DNA of 61,437 nucleotides from an uncultured Acidovorax sp. (GCA_913774625.1 CAJYHL010000003.1:1-61437); one strand, 5' to 3'. Shown: positions 30,346 to 40,118, counted from the stretch's first letter. Numbers and translations: made by a program. The notes: a model not told the origin generated them from the sequence alone.

Positions 30346-30383
30346 AAAGCCGCACCCTGTAGAGGGTGCGGCTTTCTTCTTTC
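30346..30383. terminator. Terminator between ilvD and bfr
   Basis: A 13-bp stem (aaagccgcaccct with agggtgcggcttt) and gtag loop is followed by a T-rich tract; the A-rich 5' flank lets it also serve the convergent bfr. Confidence 0.88.
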
Positions 30384-30505
30384 TCGGGCTTTTTCATCGT
30401 GGCGCGTCGTTCGCGCGCCGTCCATCGTGGAGCCACTCTCTCAAAAACGGTTTGCTGCGCTTTTCATAGCAGCATACGCCCGTGCCCAGGGCGCAACACA
30501 GGGTT

Positions 30506-30988
30506 TCAGGCCGGATCGCCGCTGCCCATCTGCGACTGCAGGTAGTTCTGCAGGCCGACCTTGTCGATCAGGCCCAGCTGCTTCTCGAGCCAGTAGGCGT
30601 GGTCTTCTTCCGTGTCCTTGAGCTGCGCCAGCAGCAGGTCGCGGCTCACGTAGTCGCCCACGCTCTCGCACAGCGCCATGCCGGTGCGCAAGGCAGCGCG
30701 CACCTCGTATTCGGTGTCCAGGTCCTTGCGCAGCATGTCGGGCACGGTTTCGCCGGGCGTGAATTCCTTGGGGCGCATGTCCGGACGTCCGCCCAGGAAG
30801 AGGATGCGGCGCAGCAGCGCGTCGGCGTGCTGGGTCTCTTCTTCCATCTCGTGGTTGATGCGCGCGTAGAGCCGCTGCAGGCCCATGTCTTCATAGATGC
30901 GCGAATGGGCGAAGTACTGGTCGCGCGCGGCCAGCTCGCCGCGCAGCAGATCCTTGAAGTATTCGACGACTTGTGGGTTTCCCTGCAT
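30506..30988 (-). CDS. bfr: Bacterioferritin-family iron storage protein lacking the haem methionine
   Basis: The 160-residue four-helix protein would assemble into an iron-storing shell. Ferroxidase ligands are in place: Glu18 (RGELAA), Glu51 and His54 (EETQHAD), and a later Glu/His pair in DTEEDHAYW. The haem ligand Met52 of E. coli Bfr is replaced by Thr here (EETQHAD against DEMKHAD), as in Pseudomonas FtnA, so the shell may carry no haem. The start at 30988 has aaggaaag just upstream. No bfd gene adjoins. Confidence 0.92.
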   Translation of the reverse strand: MQGNPQVVEYFKDLLRGELAARDQYFAHSRIYEDMGLQRLYARINHEMEEETQHADALLRRILFLGGRPDMRPKEFTPGETVPDMLRKDLDTEYEVRAALRTGMALCESVGDYVSRDLLLAQLKDTEEDHAYWLEKQLGLIDKVGLQNYLQSQMGSGDPA

Positions 30989-31240
30989 TTGCTTTCCTTG
31001 TCTTTCCTTGTTTTTGTGAGTGCGCAAGTATCGCCCCGGCGTGCGGCTTTGTCGCATGCGGTCGTCCCAAGCCCCTCCGGCCGCGTTCTGCATGCATACG
31101 GGGATCAGAAGCGTTCTCATTGGGCAGCTCGCTCGCGGGGGACGGGCCGCATAGCGGCGAGAATCGCAGGTTCCCGTGTTGCCGGCGCCCCTGCTGGCGG
31201 ACTGGAGGGCAGGATCGGACAACCACAGAGGGAGCGCGCG

Positions 31241-31957
31241 ATGGACGCCATCAACAACATCAACCTGAATTCGCTGGTCAATACGCTGGTCAGCCTGTCC
31301 GCCGCCTTCGTCTTCGGCGGGCTCATCGGTTTCGAGCGCCAGCACCGCCAGCGCACGGCCGGCCTGCGCACCAACGTGCTGGTGGCCCTGGGCGCCGCCA
31401 TGTTCGTGGACATGGCCAACCGGCTGCACGGCGCCGACGGAGCCGTGCGGGTGATCGCGTACGTGGTCTCGGGCATCGGCTTCCTGGGCGCTGGCGTGAT
31501 CATGCGCGAGGAGGGCAATGTGCGCGGCCTCAATACCGCGGCCACGCTGTGGTGCTCGGCAGCGGTGGGCGCGGCCTGCGGCTCCGACCTGATCCTGGAA
31601 GCCGGAGTGGGCGCCGTCTTCGTGCTGGCGGCCAACACGCTGCTGCGGCCCATCGTGAACGCGATCAACCGCCAGCCGCTGGACGTGCATTCCGCCGAAG
31701 TCACGCACATGGTCTATGTGATCGCAGACCGTTCGCGCCAGAAGGTTGTGATGGCGCAGCTCGAAAAGGAACTGGAGCGCCTGAGCCAGCCGGCGCAGGA
31801 CGTGAAGGTGCATGCATTCGGCCCCGAAGAGGTGGAGATCGAGCTGACCCTCGCCGCCACTTCGGTGGACAGCGAGACGCTGGACCAGCTCATCAACCGC
31901 ATGGTGGGCATGGCCGAAGTGCGCCAGGCCTTCTGGAGCCCCAGCACCACCGAATGA
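31241..31957 (+). CDS. MgtC/SapB-family membrane protein
   Basis: The 238-residue product has four to five membrane helices in its first 145 residues and the family motif [18 protein letters not shown], with FLGAGVIM and GLNTAATLW, followed by a cytoplasmic ACT-like domain of about 85 residues. MgtC proteins influence ATP synthase activity and survival in low magnesium; distant homologues have unclear roles. agaggga lies upstream of 31241. It is divergent from bfr. Confidence 0.9.
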   Translation: MDAINNINLNSLVNTLVSLSAAFVFGGLIGFERQHRQRTAGLRTNVLVALGAAMFVDMANRLHGADGAVRVIAYVVSGIGFLGAGVIMREEGNVRGLNTAATLWCSAAVGAACGSDLILEAGVGAVFVLAANTLLRPIVNAINRQPLDVHSAEVTHMVYVIADRSRQKVVMAQLEKELERLSQPAQDVKVHAFGPEEVEIELTLAATSVDSETLDQLINRMVGMAEVRQAFWSPSTTE

Positions 31958-32033
31958 GCGGCACGGGGCGCCGCTGCGGGGATGCGGCCCTGCGCCCGGA
32001 ATCGACATGGTGGGCGGGCACAATAGGCCCACC

Positions 32034-32867
32034 ATGCTCATGTATCCGCACATCGATCCCATCGCCCTGCAAGTGGGGCCGCTTTCCATCCACTGGTATG
32101 GCCTGACCTATCTGGCCGCCTTCGGCCTCTTCATGCTGCTGGGCACGCTGCGCCTGCGGCACGAGCCCTATGCCTCGATGACCGGTGCGCAGGCCTGGAG
32201 CCGGCGCGACGTGGAGGACATCCTCTTCCTCGGCGTGCTCGGCGTGGTGGCGGGCGGCCGGCTCGGCTACTGCCTCTTCTACAAGCCCGGCTACTACCTC
32301 TCGCACCCGCTGGAGATCTTCTACATCTGGCAGGGCGGCATGAGTTTCCACGGCGGCCTGCTGGGCGTGATCGTGTCCATGCTCTGGTTCGCCCGCTCGC
32401 GCCACCGCCCCTGGCTGCAGGTGGCGGATTTCGTGGCGCCCTGCGTGCCCACGGGCCTGGCGGCCGGCCGCATCGGCAACTTCATCAACGGCGAGCTCTG
32501 GGGGCGCTTCGCCGACCCGTCGCTGCCCTGGGCCATGGTGTTTCCGCAAAGCGGCTCCATGCTGCCGCGCCATCCCTCGCAGATCTACCAGTTCCTGATG
32601 GAAGGGCTGCTGCTGTTCGTGCTGCTCTGGCTCTATGCGCGGCGCGAACGCCGCCAGGGCGAGGTGGCAGCAGCCTTCCTGGTCGGCTACGGCTGCTTCC
32701 GCTTCATCGCCGAATACTTCCGCGAGCCCGACGCCTTCCTGGGCCTGCTGTCGCTGGGCATGAGCATGGGACAGTGGCTTTGCCTGCCCATGATCGCGGG
32801 CGGCGTGGCGCTCTGGGTCTGGGCGCAGCGGCACAGCCCTGCGCCGCAGGTCCGGCGCACGGCCTAG
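32034..32867 (+). CDS. lgt: Prolipoprotein diacylglyceryl transferase
   Basis: Lgt attaches diacylglycerol to the lipobox cysteine of prolipoproteins at the inner membrane. The 277-residue product has about seven membrane helices, the essential HGGLLG segment and the Lgt signature [14 protein letters not shown], followed by RHPSQIYQ. The start at 32034 puts a short N-terminus before the first helix; an upstream in-frame ATG at 32007 adds nine unlikely residues. It stands alone 76 bp after the MgtC-like gene. Confidence 0.96.
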   Translation: MLMYPHIDPIALQVGPLSIHWYGLTYLAAFGLFMLLGTLRLRHEPYASMTGAQAWSRRDVEDILFLGVLGVVAGGRLGYCLFYKPGYYLSHPLEIFYIWQGGMSFHGGLLGVIVSMLWFARSRHRPWLQVADFVAPCVPTGLAAGRIGNFINGELWGRFADPSLPWAMVFPQSGSMLPRHPSQIYQFLMEGLLLFVLLWLYARRERRQGEVAAAFLVGYGCFRFIAEYFREPDAFLGLLSLGMSMGQWLCLPMIAGGVALWVWAQRHSPAPQVRRTA

Positions 32868-33142
32868 GTTTTCCGCACCCGATTTTCTGTTTCTCCTGGG
32901 CCTGGCGGCGGGCATCTCCTTGCTCGCCCGATGGAGGGCCGGGTCCGGGTTGTTGCGGAGAGCACGGACCCGTCGAGACTCTCATAATTACGCAAAATCA
33001 TGTGAAATGACGAAGCACCGCCGGCAGGTGCGTGGAGCGACCGTAGTCCGAATGGCGGATTCGCAGGGGCCTCGTCCGCCCGCTCCCCGCCTGCCGCCGT
33101 CTTTGCGGAGCCACAGCCGCCGCCTTCTTGCCGAGGACCGCC

Positions 33143-33835
33143 ATGAAACCTGCACCCGCCGCCGTGCGCCTGCCCGTGCCATCGCTGCACGAGGAGGTGG
33201 CCGAGCGCCTGCGCGAGCAGATCTTTTCCGGGGCCCTGCCGCCCGGCAGCTTCCTGGACGAGCCTGCGCTCTGCGAGAGCCTCGCCATCTCCCGCACGCC
33301 GCTGCGCGAGGCGCTCAAGGTGCTGGTGGCCGAAGGCCTGCTGCGCCATGAGCCCCGGCGCGGCTGCTTCGTGGCCGAGGTGACCGAGCGCGACCTGGAC
33401 GAGATCTTCCCGGTCATCGCGCTGCTGGAAGGCCGCGCCGCCCACGAGGCCACCGAACGCGCCGGCAGCGCCGACATCGCCGCGCTGCAGCGGCTGCACC
33501 AGCGCCTGCAGGAGCATGCCGAGGCTGGCCGCATCACCGCCTACTACGAGGCCAACTACGCCATCCACGAAGCTTTCATCACCCTGGCCGACAACCGCTG
33601 GCTGGCCCAGGTGATCGGCGACCTGCGCCGCATCCTGCGGCTGGCGCGCCACCAGACGCTGCATGTGCCCGGCCGGCTGCAGCAGAGCCTGGGCGAGCAC
33701 CTGGCGGTGTTCGCCGCCCTGCAGCGCCGCGATGCCGCCGCCGCCGAGGAGGCCATGCGCCGACACGTCCTCGCCCAGCGCGACGCGCTGCGCGACATCG
33801 CCCGCAACCACCACTCACGGATCGCACCACCATGA
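33143..33835 (+). CDS. GntR/FadR-family regulator of the malonate cluster (MatR-like)
   Basis: The 230-residue product has an N-terminal winged helix (SLHEEVAERLREQIFSGAL, SRTPLREALKVLVAEGL) and a C-terminal FCD ligand-binding domain with metal-binding-type residues (His in NYAIHEAF and HLAVF, Arg-rich helix). The ATG at 33143 has gagga at normal spacing. Its stop overlaps the start of the decarboxylase gene by 4 nt, so it is part of the same operon; by analogy with MatR it would respond to malonate or malonyl-CoA. The ligand is inference. Confidence 0.9.
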   Translation: MKPAPAAVRLPVPSLHEEVAERLREQIFSGALPPGSFLDEPALCESLAISRTPLREALKVLVAEGLLRHEPRRGCFVAEVTERDLDEIFPVIALLEGRAAHEATERAGSADIAALQRLHQRLQEHAEAGRITAYYEANYAIHEAFITLADNRWLAQVIGDLRRILRLARHQTLHVPGRLQQSLGEHLAVFAALQRRDAAAAEEAMRRHVLAQRDALRDIARNHHSRIAPP

Positions 33836-35295
33836 ACGCAGCCACCACCTGGATCTCGCGCAAGGTCTCGCACCTGAGCGCCGCCGGCCCGAAGGAAGAG
33901 GGCGCCGATGGCGGAGGCGGCACTCCGCCCAGGCCTGCCAAGGCCGCCGTGCCCCGAACCACCGCCGAGCGCCTCGCCGCCACGCTGCGCCGCGGCAGCG
34001 AGGCCTTGTCGCCGCGCGCGCTGCGCCGCCTGCTGGCCGATCTGCAGGAGGTGGTGGCCCCGCGCGTGAGCGAGGTGGAGGGTGGCCGCCGTGCCGAGGC
34101 CGTGGCCGCCTGGTACGCCCAGGCCCAGCCCGAAGAGCGCCGCGACATGTGGCTGCTTCTGTGCGAGCAGTTCGCGGCCGATGCCGAGCGCGTCAAGAGT
34201 GCCCGCCAGCGCCACGAGGCCGCCGCCGGCACGGCCGACGAGCACCAGGCCGAGATGTACCTGCGCCGCGCGCTGGTTTCGCCGCGCACGCGCCTGCTGC
34301 AGCGCTTCGCCGTGTTTCCGCAGGGCATGCGCTTCCTGCTGGACCTGCGCGCCGAGCTGCTGCCGCATCTGAAGGGCGACAGGCGACTGCTGCCGCTCGA
34401 TGCCGAGCTGGAGCATCTTTTCTCCACCTGGTTCGACGTGGCCTTCCTGGAGCTCAGGCGCCTGTCGTGGGACTCGCCCGCGTCGCTGCTGGAAAAGCTC
34501 ATCAAGTACGAGGCCGTCCACGACATCCGCAGCTGGGCCGACCTGAAGAACCGGCTGGACAGCGACCGCCGCTGCTACGGCTTCTTCCATCCGCGCCTGC
34601 CGAACGAGCCGCTGATCTTCGTGGAAGTGGCGCTGGTGAACGCCATCTCCGACAGCATCACGCCGCTGCTGGACGAGAACGCAGCGCCGGCCGACATCGC
34701 GCGCGCCACCACCGCCATCTTCTATTCGATCAGCAATACCCAGACCGGCCTGCGCGGCGTGAGCTTCGGCGATTCGCTCATCAAGAACGTGGTGGAGACG
34801 CTGGCCGAGGAGTTTCCGCGCCTGCGTACCTTCGCCACGCTCTCGCCCATTCCGGGCTTCCGCGCCTGGTTCAACAAGCAGTGCGCCGCCGCCATCGACG
34901 GGCTGGACGACAAGCGCCGCGCCGAGCTGGGGCGTGCCGTGGGCTTCGAGCCGCCGCAGGCCGCCCACGTGCTGGCCGCTGCCGACAAGGCGCTGGACCT
35001 GCCGCCCAAGTCGCCCGTGCGCCAGCTGCTGCTGCAGTGCGCCGCGCAATATCTGGGCCGCGAGCTGCAGGACGGCAAGCCGCTGGACGCGGTGGCGCGC
35101 TTCCACCTGGGCAACGGCGCCCGGGTGGAGCGCCTGAACTGGGCGGGCGACCCGTCGGCCAAGGGCCTCAAGCAGTCCTTCGGACTCATGGTCAACTACC
35201 TCTACGATCTCAAGCGCATCGACAAGCACCGCAGCCTGCTGGCCGACGGGCGCGTACCCATGTCCAGCGATATCGAAAGCCTGTGCCGGGGCTGA
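33832..35295 (+). CDS. matA: Malonyl-CoA decarboxylase
   Basis: This enzyme turns malonyl-CoA into acetyl-CoA and CO2. The 487-residue product fits the MCD family: helical N-terminal domain (RLAATLRRGSEALSPRALRRLL), then the acetyltransferase-like domain with FFHPRLPNEPLIFVEVAL, SISNTQTGLRGVSFGDSLIKNVVE and LATLSPIPGF containing the catalytic Ser/His region. The C-terminus has FHLGNGARVERLNW. In the mat system it pairs with the malonyl-CoA synthetase encoded at 37408. Confidence 0.95.
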   Translation: MNAATTWISRKVSHLSAAGPKEEGADGGGGTPPRPAKAAVPRTTAERLAATLRRGSEALSPRALRRLLADLQEVVAPRVSEVEGGRRAEAVAAWYAQAQPEERRDMWLLLCEQFAADAERVKSARQRHEAAAGTADEHQAEMYLRRALVSPRTRLLQRFAVFPQGMRFLLDLRAELLPHLKGDRRLLPLDAELEHLFSTWFDVAFLELRRLSWDSPASLLEKLIKYEAVHDIRSWADLKNRLDSDRRCYGFFHPRLPNEPLIFVEVALVNAISDSITPLLDENAAPADIARATTAIFYSISNTQTGLRGVSFGDSLIKNVVETLAEEFPRLRTFATLSPIPGFRAWFNKQCAAAIDGLDDKRRAELGRAVGFEPPQAAHVLAAADKALDLPPKSPVRQLLLQCAAQYLGRELQDGKPLDAVARFHLGNGARVERLNWAGDPSAKGLKQSFGLMVNYLYDLKRIDKHRSLLADGRVPMSSDIESLCRG

Positions 35296-35409
35296 GCCTG
35301 CTCCACCGAGCCCGCCGTTCCGCTGCGCGGCGCTCGCGTTCCCCGCTCCCCTGCATTCCATTCCTTCCCGAGCGTTCACTACAACCACGACGACAGGAGA
35401 CAAAAGGAA

Positions 35410-36453
35410 ATGATGAAGACTGCTTTCTTCCCGATCGCCCATGCGGGCCCGCCCGCGATCTCCCGCCGCGCCTGGCTGCAGGCGGCAGGCGCTTCCGGCC
35501 TGGCGGCGGCCGGTGCCGTGGGCAGTGCCCGGGCGCAGCAGCCGGGCGCTGCCGCCTGGCCCGCCAAGCCGGTCACGCTGGTCGTGCCCTTCCCGGCCGG
35601 CGGCGGCACCGATGCCTTCGCCCGGCCCTTCGCCGCGCAGTTCGCCAAGTCCACGGGCAAGACCCTGGTCATCGACAACCGGGGCGGCGCCGGCGGCACG
35701 GTGGGCGCGAGCTACGCGGCCAAGGCGGCGGGCGACGGCTATGCGCTCTTCATGGGCGGCACGCACCACGCCATCGCCCCGGCCATGTATCCCCGGCTGG
35801 ACTACGACATCGAGCGCGACTTCATCCCGCTCGCGCTGCTGGCCAGCGTGCCGCAGGTGGTGGTGGTGAACCCGCGCGTGGTCAAGGCCACCACCATGGC
35901 GCAGTTCCTCGACTACATCCGCGCCAATCCGGGCAAGCTCAATTACGCCTCGGCGGGCTCGGGTTCGGCCCACCATCTGGCGGGCGAACTGTTCAAGCTG
36001 CAGACCGGCACCTTCATCACGCACATCCCCTACCGGGGCGCGGGCCCGGCGCTGCAGGACCTGATCGGCGGCAACGTGGACATGATGTTCGACGGCCTGG
36101 GCTCCTCGGCCGCGCACATCAAGGGCGGCCGCATCCGCGCGCTGATGGTGGCCGGCAGCCGCCGCAACCCGGCCTTGCCCGACGTGCCCTGCGCGGCCGA
36201 AGTGGGCCTGCGCGACTACAACGTCAACACCTGGTACGGCCTCTGGGCGCCCAAGGGCACTCCGGCCGACATGCAGGCGCGCATCGTGGAGGAGGTGCGC
36301 AAGCTGGGCGCGGCCGACGAGATCAAGGCAGCCTGGGCCGCCAACGGTGCCGAGTTCGGCAGCCTCACGCAGCCGCAGTTCGCGGCCTTCGTGAGCGCCG
36401 AGGTGAGGCGCTGGGCGCAGGTGGTGAAAGCCTCCGGCGCCACGCTGGAATGA
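35410..36453 (+). CDS. Periplasmic Bug/TctC-type substrate-binding protein
   Basis: The 347-residue product begins with a twin-arginine signal (ISRRAWLQAAG) ending at ARA, then the Bug-family core: WPAKPVTLVVPFPAGGGTD, the GGAGGTVGA loop and YRGAGPALQDL. Such proteins bind carboxylates for tripartite tricarboxylate transporters, but no tctA or tctB membrane genes are nearby, so it is an orphan receptor. Position inside the malonate operon suggests malonate or a related dicarboxylate; this is inference. ATGATG at 35410 offers two adjacent starts. Confidence 0.9.
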   Translation: MMKTAFFPIAHAGPPAISRRAWLQAAGASGLAAAGAVGSARAQQPGAAAWPAKPVTLVVPFPAGGGTDAFARPFAAQFAKSTGKTLVIDNRGGAGGTVGASYAAKAAGDGYALFMGGTHHAIAPAMYPRLDYDIERDFIPLALLASVPQVVVVNPRVVKATTMAQFLDYIRANPGKLNYASAGSGSAHHLAGELFKLQTGTFITHIPYRGAGPALQDLIGGNVDMMFDGLGSSAAHIKGGRIRALMVAGSRRNPALPDVPCAAEVGLRDYNVNTWYGLWAPKGTPADMQARIVEEVRKLGAADEIKAAWAANGAEFGSLTQPQFAAFVSAEVRRWAQVVKASGATLE

Positions 36454-36484
36454 AGTACGCAAAAGACACGAGGGTGACGGTCAG

Positions 36485-37345
36485 ATGGCAGCAGGTGAAG
36501 TGATCGCGGCCCCGGCCGCAGGCGATGCCGGCGCGGCCGGCATGTGGCGCGTGGTGCTCAGCCACCCAGGCCGGCTCAACGCCATGACGCGTGCCATGTG
36601 GCGGCAGCTGCGCGCGGTGTTCGAGGAGCTGCAGGCGCGCGCCGACGTGCGCTGCGTGATCGTGGAGGGCTCCAGCGATAGCAGCGGGCCCGCCGCCTTC
36701 TGCGCGGGCGGCGACATCTCCGAATACCCGCAGTTCCGCTTCGATGTCGACCAGCTGCGCGACTTCCACGAGGGCGACGTGTGGGGCGGCCTGAACGCCA
36801 TGCTGGCCTGCGACGTGCCCATGGTCGCGGGCATCGCCGGGGCCTGCATGGGCGCGGGCGTGGAGATCGCCAGCTGCTGCGACTTGCGCATCGCGGAGCC
36901 CGCCGCGCGCTTCGGCGCGCCCATCGCCCGGCTGGGCTTTCCGATGGCGCCGCGCGAGGCGCAGCTGGTGGCCGGCGCCGTGGGAGCCATGACGGCGCGC
37001 CGGATGCTGCTGGAGGCCGCCACCTTCGATGCGCAAGAGATGGCGCAGCGCGGCTTCTTGAGCCGCGTGGTGCCGGCGGACGAATTGCAGGCCCAGGTGC
37101 TGGCCACCGCGCTGCGCATCGCGTCCCTGGCGCCGCAGGCCGCGCGCCTCAACAAGCGCACGCTGCGGGCCTTGTCGTGGCCGGGCCTGGTGCCCGATCG
37201 GCCTGCCGCACAGGGCGGAGAACGCTCGCTGGCAGCGAGCGATCCGGCAGCGATCGCCGGCTTCGATCCCTATGCCTATGCCGACAGCGCCGAGCATCGC
37301 GAGGGCATCGCCGCCTTCCTGGAAAAGCGCAAGCCCGCCTTCTGA
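36485..37345 (+). CDS. Enoyl-CoA hydratase/isomerase-family protein with one catalytic Glu missing
   Basis: The 286-residue crotonase-fold protein has the oxyanion-hole segments AFCAGGDISEY and ACMGAGVEIASCCDL. Of the two acid/base glutamates of enoyl-CoA hydratase, Glu127 (GVEIAS) is present, but the second (normally in a FG-PE-LG context) is Ile147 in FGAPIARLG. It is therefore unlikely to be a normal hydratase; an isomerase, hydrolase or decarboxylase role is possible. It sits between the receptor and the malonyl-CoA synthetase genes with short gaps (31 and 62 bp). Confidence 0.85.
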   Translation: MAAGEVIAAPAAGDAGAAGMWRVVLSHPGRLNAMTRAMWRQLRAVFEELQARADVRCVIVEGSSDSSGPAAFCAGGDISEYPQFRFDVDQLRDFHEGDVWGGLNAMLACDVPMVAGIAGACMGAGVEIASCCDLRIAEPAARFGAPIARLGFPMAPREAQLVAGAVGAMTARRMLLEAATFDAQEMAQRGFLSRVVPADELQAQVLATALRIASLAPQAARLNKRTLRALSWPGLVPDRPAAQGGERSLAASDPAAIAGFDPYAYADSAEHREGIAAFLEKRKPAF

Positions 37346-37407
37346 CGGCGTCCCATCCTTCGATCCCCCCCTCTCTTTCTCTTCTTTCGTCCTATCCCTG
37401 AACCGCC

Positions 37408-39009
37408 ATGAGCGCCAACCCTCCCTCCAGCCAGAACCTCTTCGCCGCGCTGCGCGCCGCCTTCCCTGCCGACCTGGACGCCGTCGCCGTCGAAGCGCAG
37501 GCCGCCGACGGCTCGCCCCTGCACTACACCTGGCGCGACCTGGACCGCGCCAGCGCCCGCATCGCCAACCTGCTCGCATCGCTCAGGCTGCCCGAGGGCA
37601 GCCGCATCGCCGTGCAGGTGGAAAAGTCGGTCGAGGCCTTGATGCTCTACCTGGCCACGCTGCGCGCGGGCTACGTCTTCCTGCCGCTCAACACGGCCTA
37701 CCAGAGCGCGGAGATCGAATACTTCGTCGGCAATGCCGAGCCGGCCGTGGTGGTCTGCACGCCGGGCAACTTCGGCTGGGTGTCGAAGATAGCCTTCACG
37801 GCAGGCACGCAGCATGTCTTCACCCTGGGCGACGACCGCAGCGGCAGCCTGCTGGACCGCGCTGCGCACCATGGAGACGAGCATGCGCCCGTGGCCCGCA
37901 AGGCCGATGACCTGGCCGCCATCCTCTACACCAGCGGCACCACCGGCCGCAGCAAGGGGGCCATGCTCACGCACGGCAACCTGCTGTCGAACGCGCAGGT
38001 GCTCAAGGACTACTGGGGCTGGACGGCCAGCGGCGGCCCCGAAGGCCGGGGCGACGTGCTGATCCACGCGCTGCCCATCTTCCACGTGCATGGTCTCTTC
38101 GTGGCCATCCACGGCGCGCTGATCAACGGCAGCAAGATGATCTGGCTGAACAGGTTCGACCCCAAGGCCGTCATCGCCGCCATGCCGCGCGCCACCGTCT
38201 TCATGGGCGTGCCCACGCTCTACGTGCGCCTGCTGGCCGATGCCGGGCTGACGAAGGAGGCGGTGCGCTCCATGCGGCTCTTCATCTCCGGCTCCGCGCC
38301 GCTCTTGATCGAGACCTTCAGGGAATGGCAGCAGCGCACCGGCCACACCATCCTGGAGCGCTACGGCATGAGCGAGACCGTCATGCTCACCAGCAACCCC
38401 TATGCGGCCGATGCGCGCCACGGCGGGCAGGACGAGCGGCGCGGCGGCACGGTGGGCTTTCCGCTGCCCGGTGTGGGCCTGCGCGTGGTCGATGACGCGG
38501 GCCAGCCGGTGCCCATGGGCGAGATCGGCAACATCCAGGTGCAGGGCCCGAACGTGTTCCAGGGCTACTGGCGCATGCCGGAGAAGACGGCGGAAGAATT
38601 CAGCACCGACGCGCACGGCGGCTGCTGGTTCAAGACCGGCGACGTGGGCCGCGTGGACGAGCGCGGCTACGTCACCATCGTGGGCCGCAGCAAGGACCTG
38701 ATCATCAGCGGCGGCTACAACGTCTATCCCGCCGAGATCGAGGGCTACATCAACGACATGCCCGGCGTGGCCGAAAGCGCCCTGGTGGGCGTGCCCCACC
38801 CTGACTTCGGCGAGGTGGGCGTGGCCGTGGTGATCGCCAAAGCCGGCGCGCAGCTCGATGGCGACGCCATCGTGGCGAAGCTCAAGACCCAGCTGGCCAA
38901 CTTCAAGATCCCTAAGCGCTGCTTCGTCGTGCCCGAGCTGCCGCGCAACGCCATGGGCAAGGTGCAGAAGAACCTGCTGCGCGAGCAGTACAAGGGGCTG
39001 TTCGCCTGA
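37408..39009 (+). CDS. matB: Malonyl-CoA synthetase
   Basis: MatB ligates malonate to CoA through malonyl-AMP. The 533-residue product is an adenylate-forming enzyme: P-loop YTSGTTGRSKGAM, HALPIFHVHGLFVA, the motif ERYGMSET, GCWFKTGDVG, and the C-terminal lysine in NAMGKVQKNLL. The HVHGLF and RYGMSE contexts are typical of malonyl-CoA synthetases. With the decarboxylase at 33832 it makes a malonate-to-acetyl-CoA route. A close acyl-CoA synthetase is the alternative. Confidence 0.93.
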   Translation: MSANPPSSQNLFAALRAAFPADLDAVAVEAQAADGSPLHYTWRDLDRASARIANLLASLRLPEGSRIAVQVEKSVEALMLYLATLRAGYVFLPLNTAYQSAEIEYFVGNAEPAVVVCTPGNFGWVSKIAFTAGTQHVFTLGDDRSGSLLDRAAHHGDEHAPVARKADDLAAILYTSGTTGRSKGAMLTHGNLLSNAQVLKDYWGWTASGGPEGRGDVLIHALPIFHVHGLFVAIHGALINGSKMIWLNRFDPKAVIAAMPRATVFMGVPTLYVRLLADAGLTKEAVRSMRLFISGSAPLLIETFREWQQRTGHTILERYGMSETVMLTSNPYAADARHGGQDERRGGTVGFPLPGVGLRVVDDAGQPVPMGEIGNIQVQGPNVFQGYWRMPEKTAEEFSTDAHGGCWFKTGDVGRVDERGYVTIVGRSKDLIISGGYNVYPAEIEGYINDMPGVAESALVGVPHPDFGEVGVAVVIAKAGAQLDGDAIVAKLKTQLANFKIPKRCFVVPELPRNAMGKVQKNLLREQYKGLFA

Positions 39010-39083
39010 GATCTTCGGCACGTTCTGACAGATCGGTGCGCTACAGTCGCGCGCATCACCGTACCGCCCGACCGAGCCGCGCC

Positions 39084-40043
39084 ATGCCTGCACTGCACAT
39101 CCGCCTGCGTTCCTGCCTCTTCGCCATCGCCGCGCTGGCCGCTGGGATGGCTGCCGTTCCCGCGCAGGCGCGGCTGCACGAGTCGCAGATGGACGTGCCG
39201 GTCGAGGTCGTCGATGCGTACGGCAAGCACATCGCCCAGCCGATCCGCGTCACCGTGTGGTCCGACGACGCGAACCCCGCTCCGGCGCCCGTGCTGGTGT
39301 TCGGGCATGGCCGCTCCGCCCATGCCGACCAGCGCGCGGGCATGGGGCGGGCGCGCTTTTCGGATGCGTCGGCATTCTTCGTGCGGCGCGGATTCATCGT
39401 GGCAGTCCCCACGCGGATAGGCTATGGCGTGAGCGGTGGCGAGGATGTGGAGGACAGCGGGAACTGCCAGGACAAGAACTACCCGCCCGGCTACGCTGCT
39501 GCGGCCCGGGAGACGCTGCAAGTGCTCGATGCCGTGCGCGCTGCAAGGCCCGATGCGGCCAAGGACCGGGCCGTCGTCATGGGCCAGTCCTACGGCGGCA
39601 CCACCGCCATCACCGTGGGCGCCATGCAGCCTGCCGGGGTACAGGCCGTGATCAACTTTGCCGGCGGTGGCGGCGGCAACCCGGTCACCCAGCCGGGCAG
39701 GCCCTGCGGGCCGCAGCGGCTGGAGAAATTGTTCGCCGGCTACGGCGCCACGCTGCGCATGCCCTCGCTCTGGCTCTATACCGAGAACGATCGCTACTTC
39801 GGCCCCACCTATCCCAAGGAATGGTTCGCAGCCTTCCGCGCAGCCGGAGGCACCGGGGAGTTCACCCAGTTTCCCCCGCAGGGCGAGGACGGGCATGCGA
39901 CCTTCTACCGCGCCCCGCAGGTCTGGCAGCCGCGCGTGGCGGAATTCCTGGACCGCAACGGCTTTCCTGCGCCGGCGCCTGCTGCTGCGCAGCAGCGGCC
40001 GGCTGAGAAGCCTATGCCGGTGCAGGAGCGCGGCACAGATTGA
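39084..40043 (+). CDS. Exported alpha/beta hydrolase
   Basis: The 319-residue product has a signal peptide (hydrophobic residues about 9-28, ending AQA before RLHES) and an alpha/beta hydrolase fold: VLVFGHGRSAHAD, nucleophile elbow GQSYGG, a likely acid in TENDRYFG, and a His in GEDGHATFY. This resembles dienelactone-hydrolase-like or prolyl-peptidase-like enzymes; the substrate is unknown. A Pro/Ala-rich tail follows. The ATG at 39084 gives a proper signal peptide. It follows matB by 74 bp but probably is a separate unit. Confidence 0.85.
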   Translation: MPALHIRLRSCLFAIAALAAGMAAVPAQARLHESQMDVPVEVVDAYGKHIAQPIRVTVWSDDANPAPAPVLVFGHGRSAHADQRAGMGRARFSDASAFFVRRGFIVAVPTRIGYGVSGGEDVEDSGNCQDKNYPPGYAAAARETLQVLDAVRAARPDAAKDRAVVMGQSYGGTTAITVGAMQPAGVQAVINFAGGGGGNPVTQPGRPCGPQRLEKLFAGYGATLRMPSLWLYTENDRYFGPTYPKEWFAAFRAAGGTGEFTQFPPQGEDGHATFYRAPQVWQPRVAEFLDRNGFPAPAPAAAQQRPAEKPMPVQERGTD

Positions 40044-40088
40044 TGCCCGAGCAGGCTGGTGACCGCGCGTGGGCGCACGGCGCGGTGC

Positions 40089-40118
40089 TGCCTCGGCGGC
40101 CGTTGGCCGGCCGAGGCA
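40089..40118. terminator. Hairpin between convergent hydrolase and usp genes
   Basis: Arms tgcctcggcggcc and ggccggccgaggca pair with one bulged base around gtt. There is no T-run, so termination is uncertain. Confidence 0.45.
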
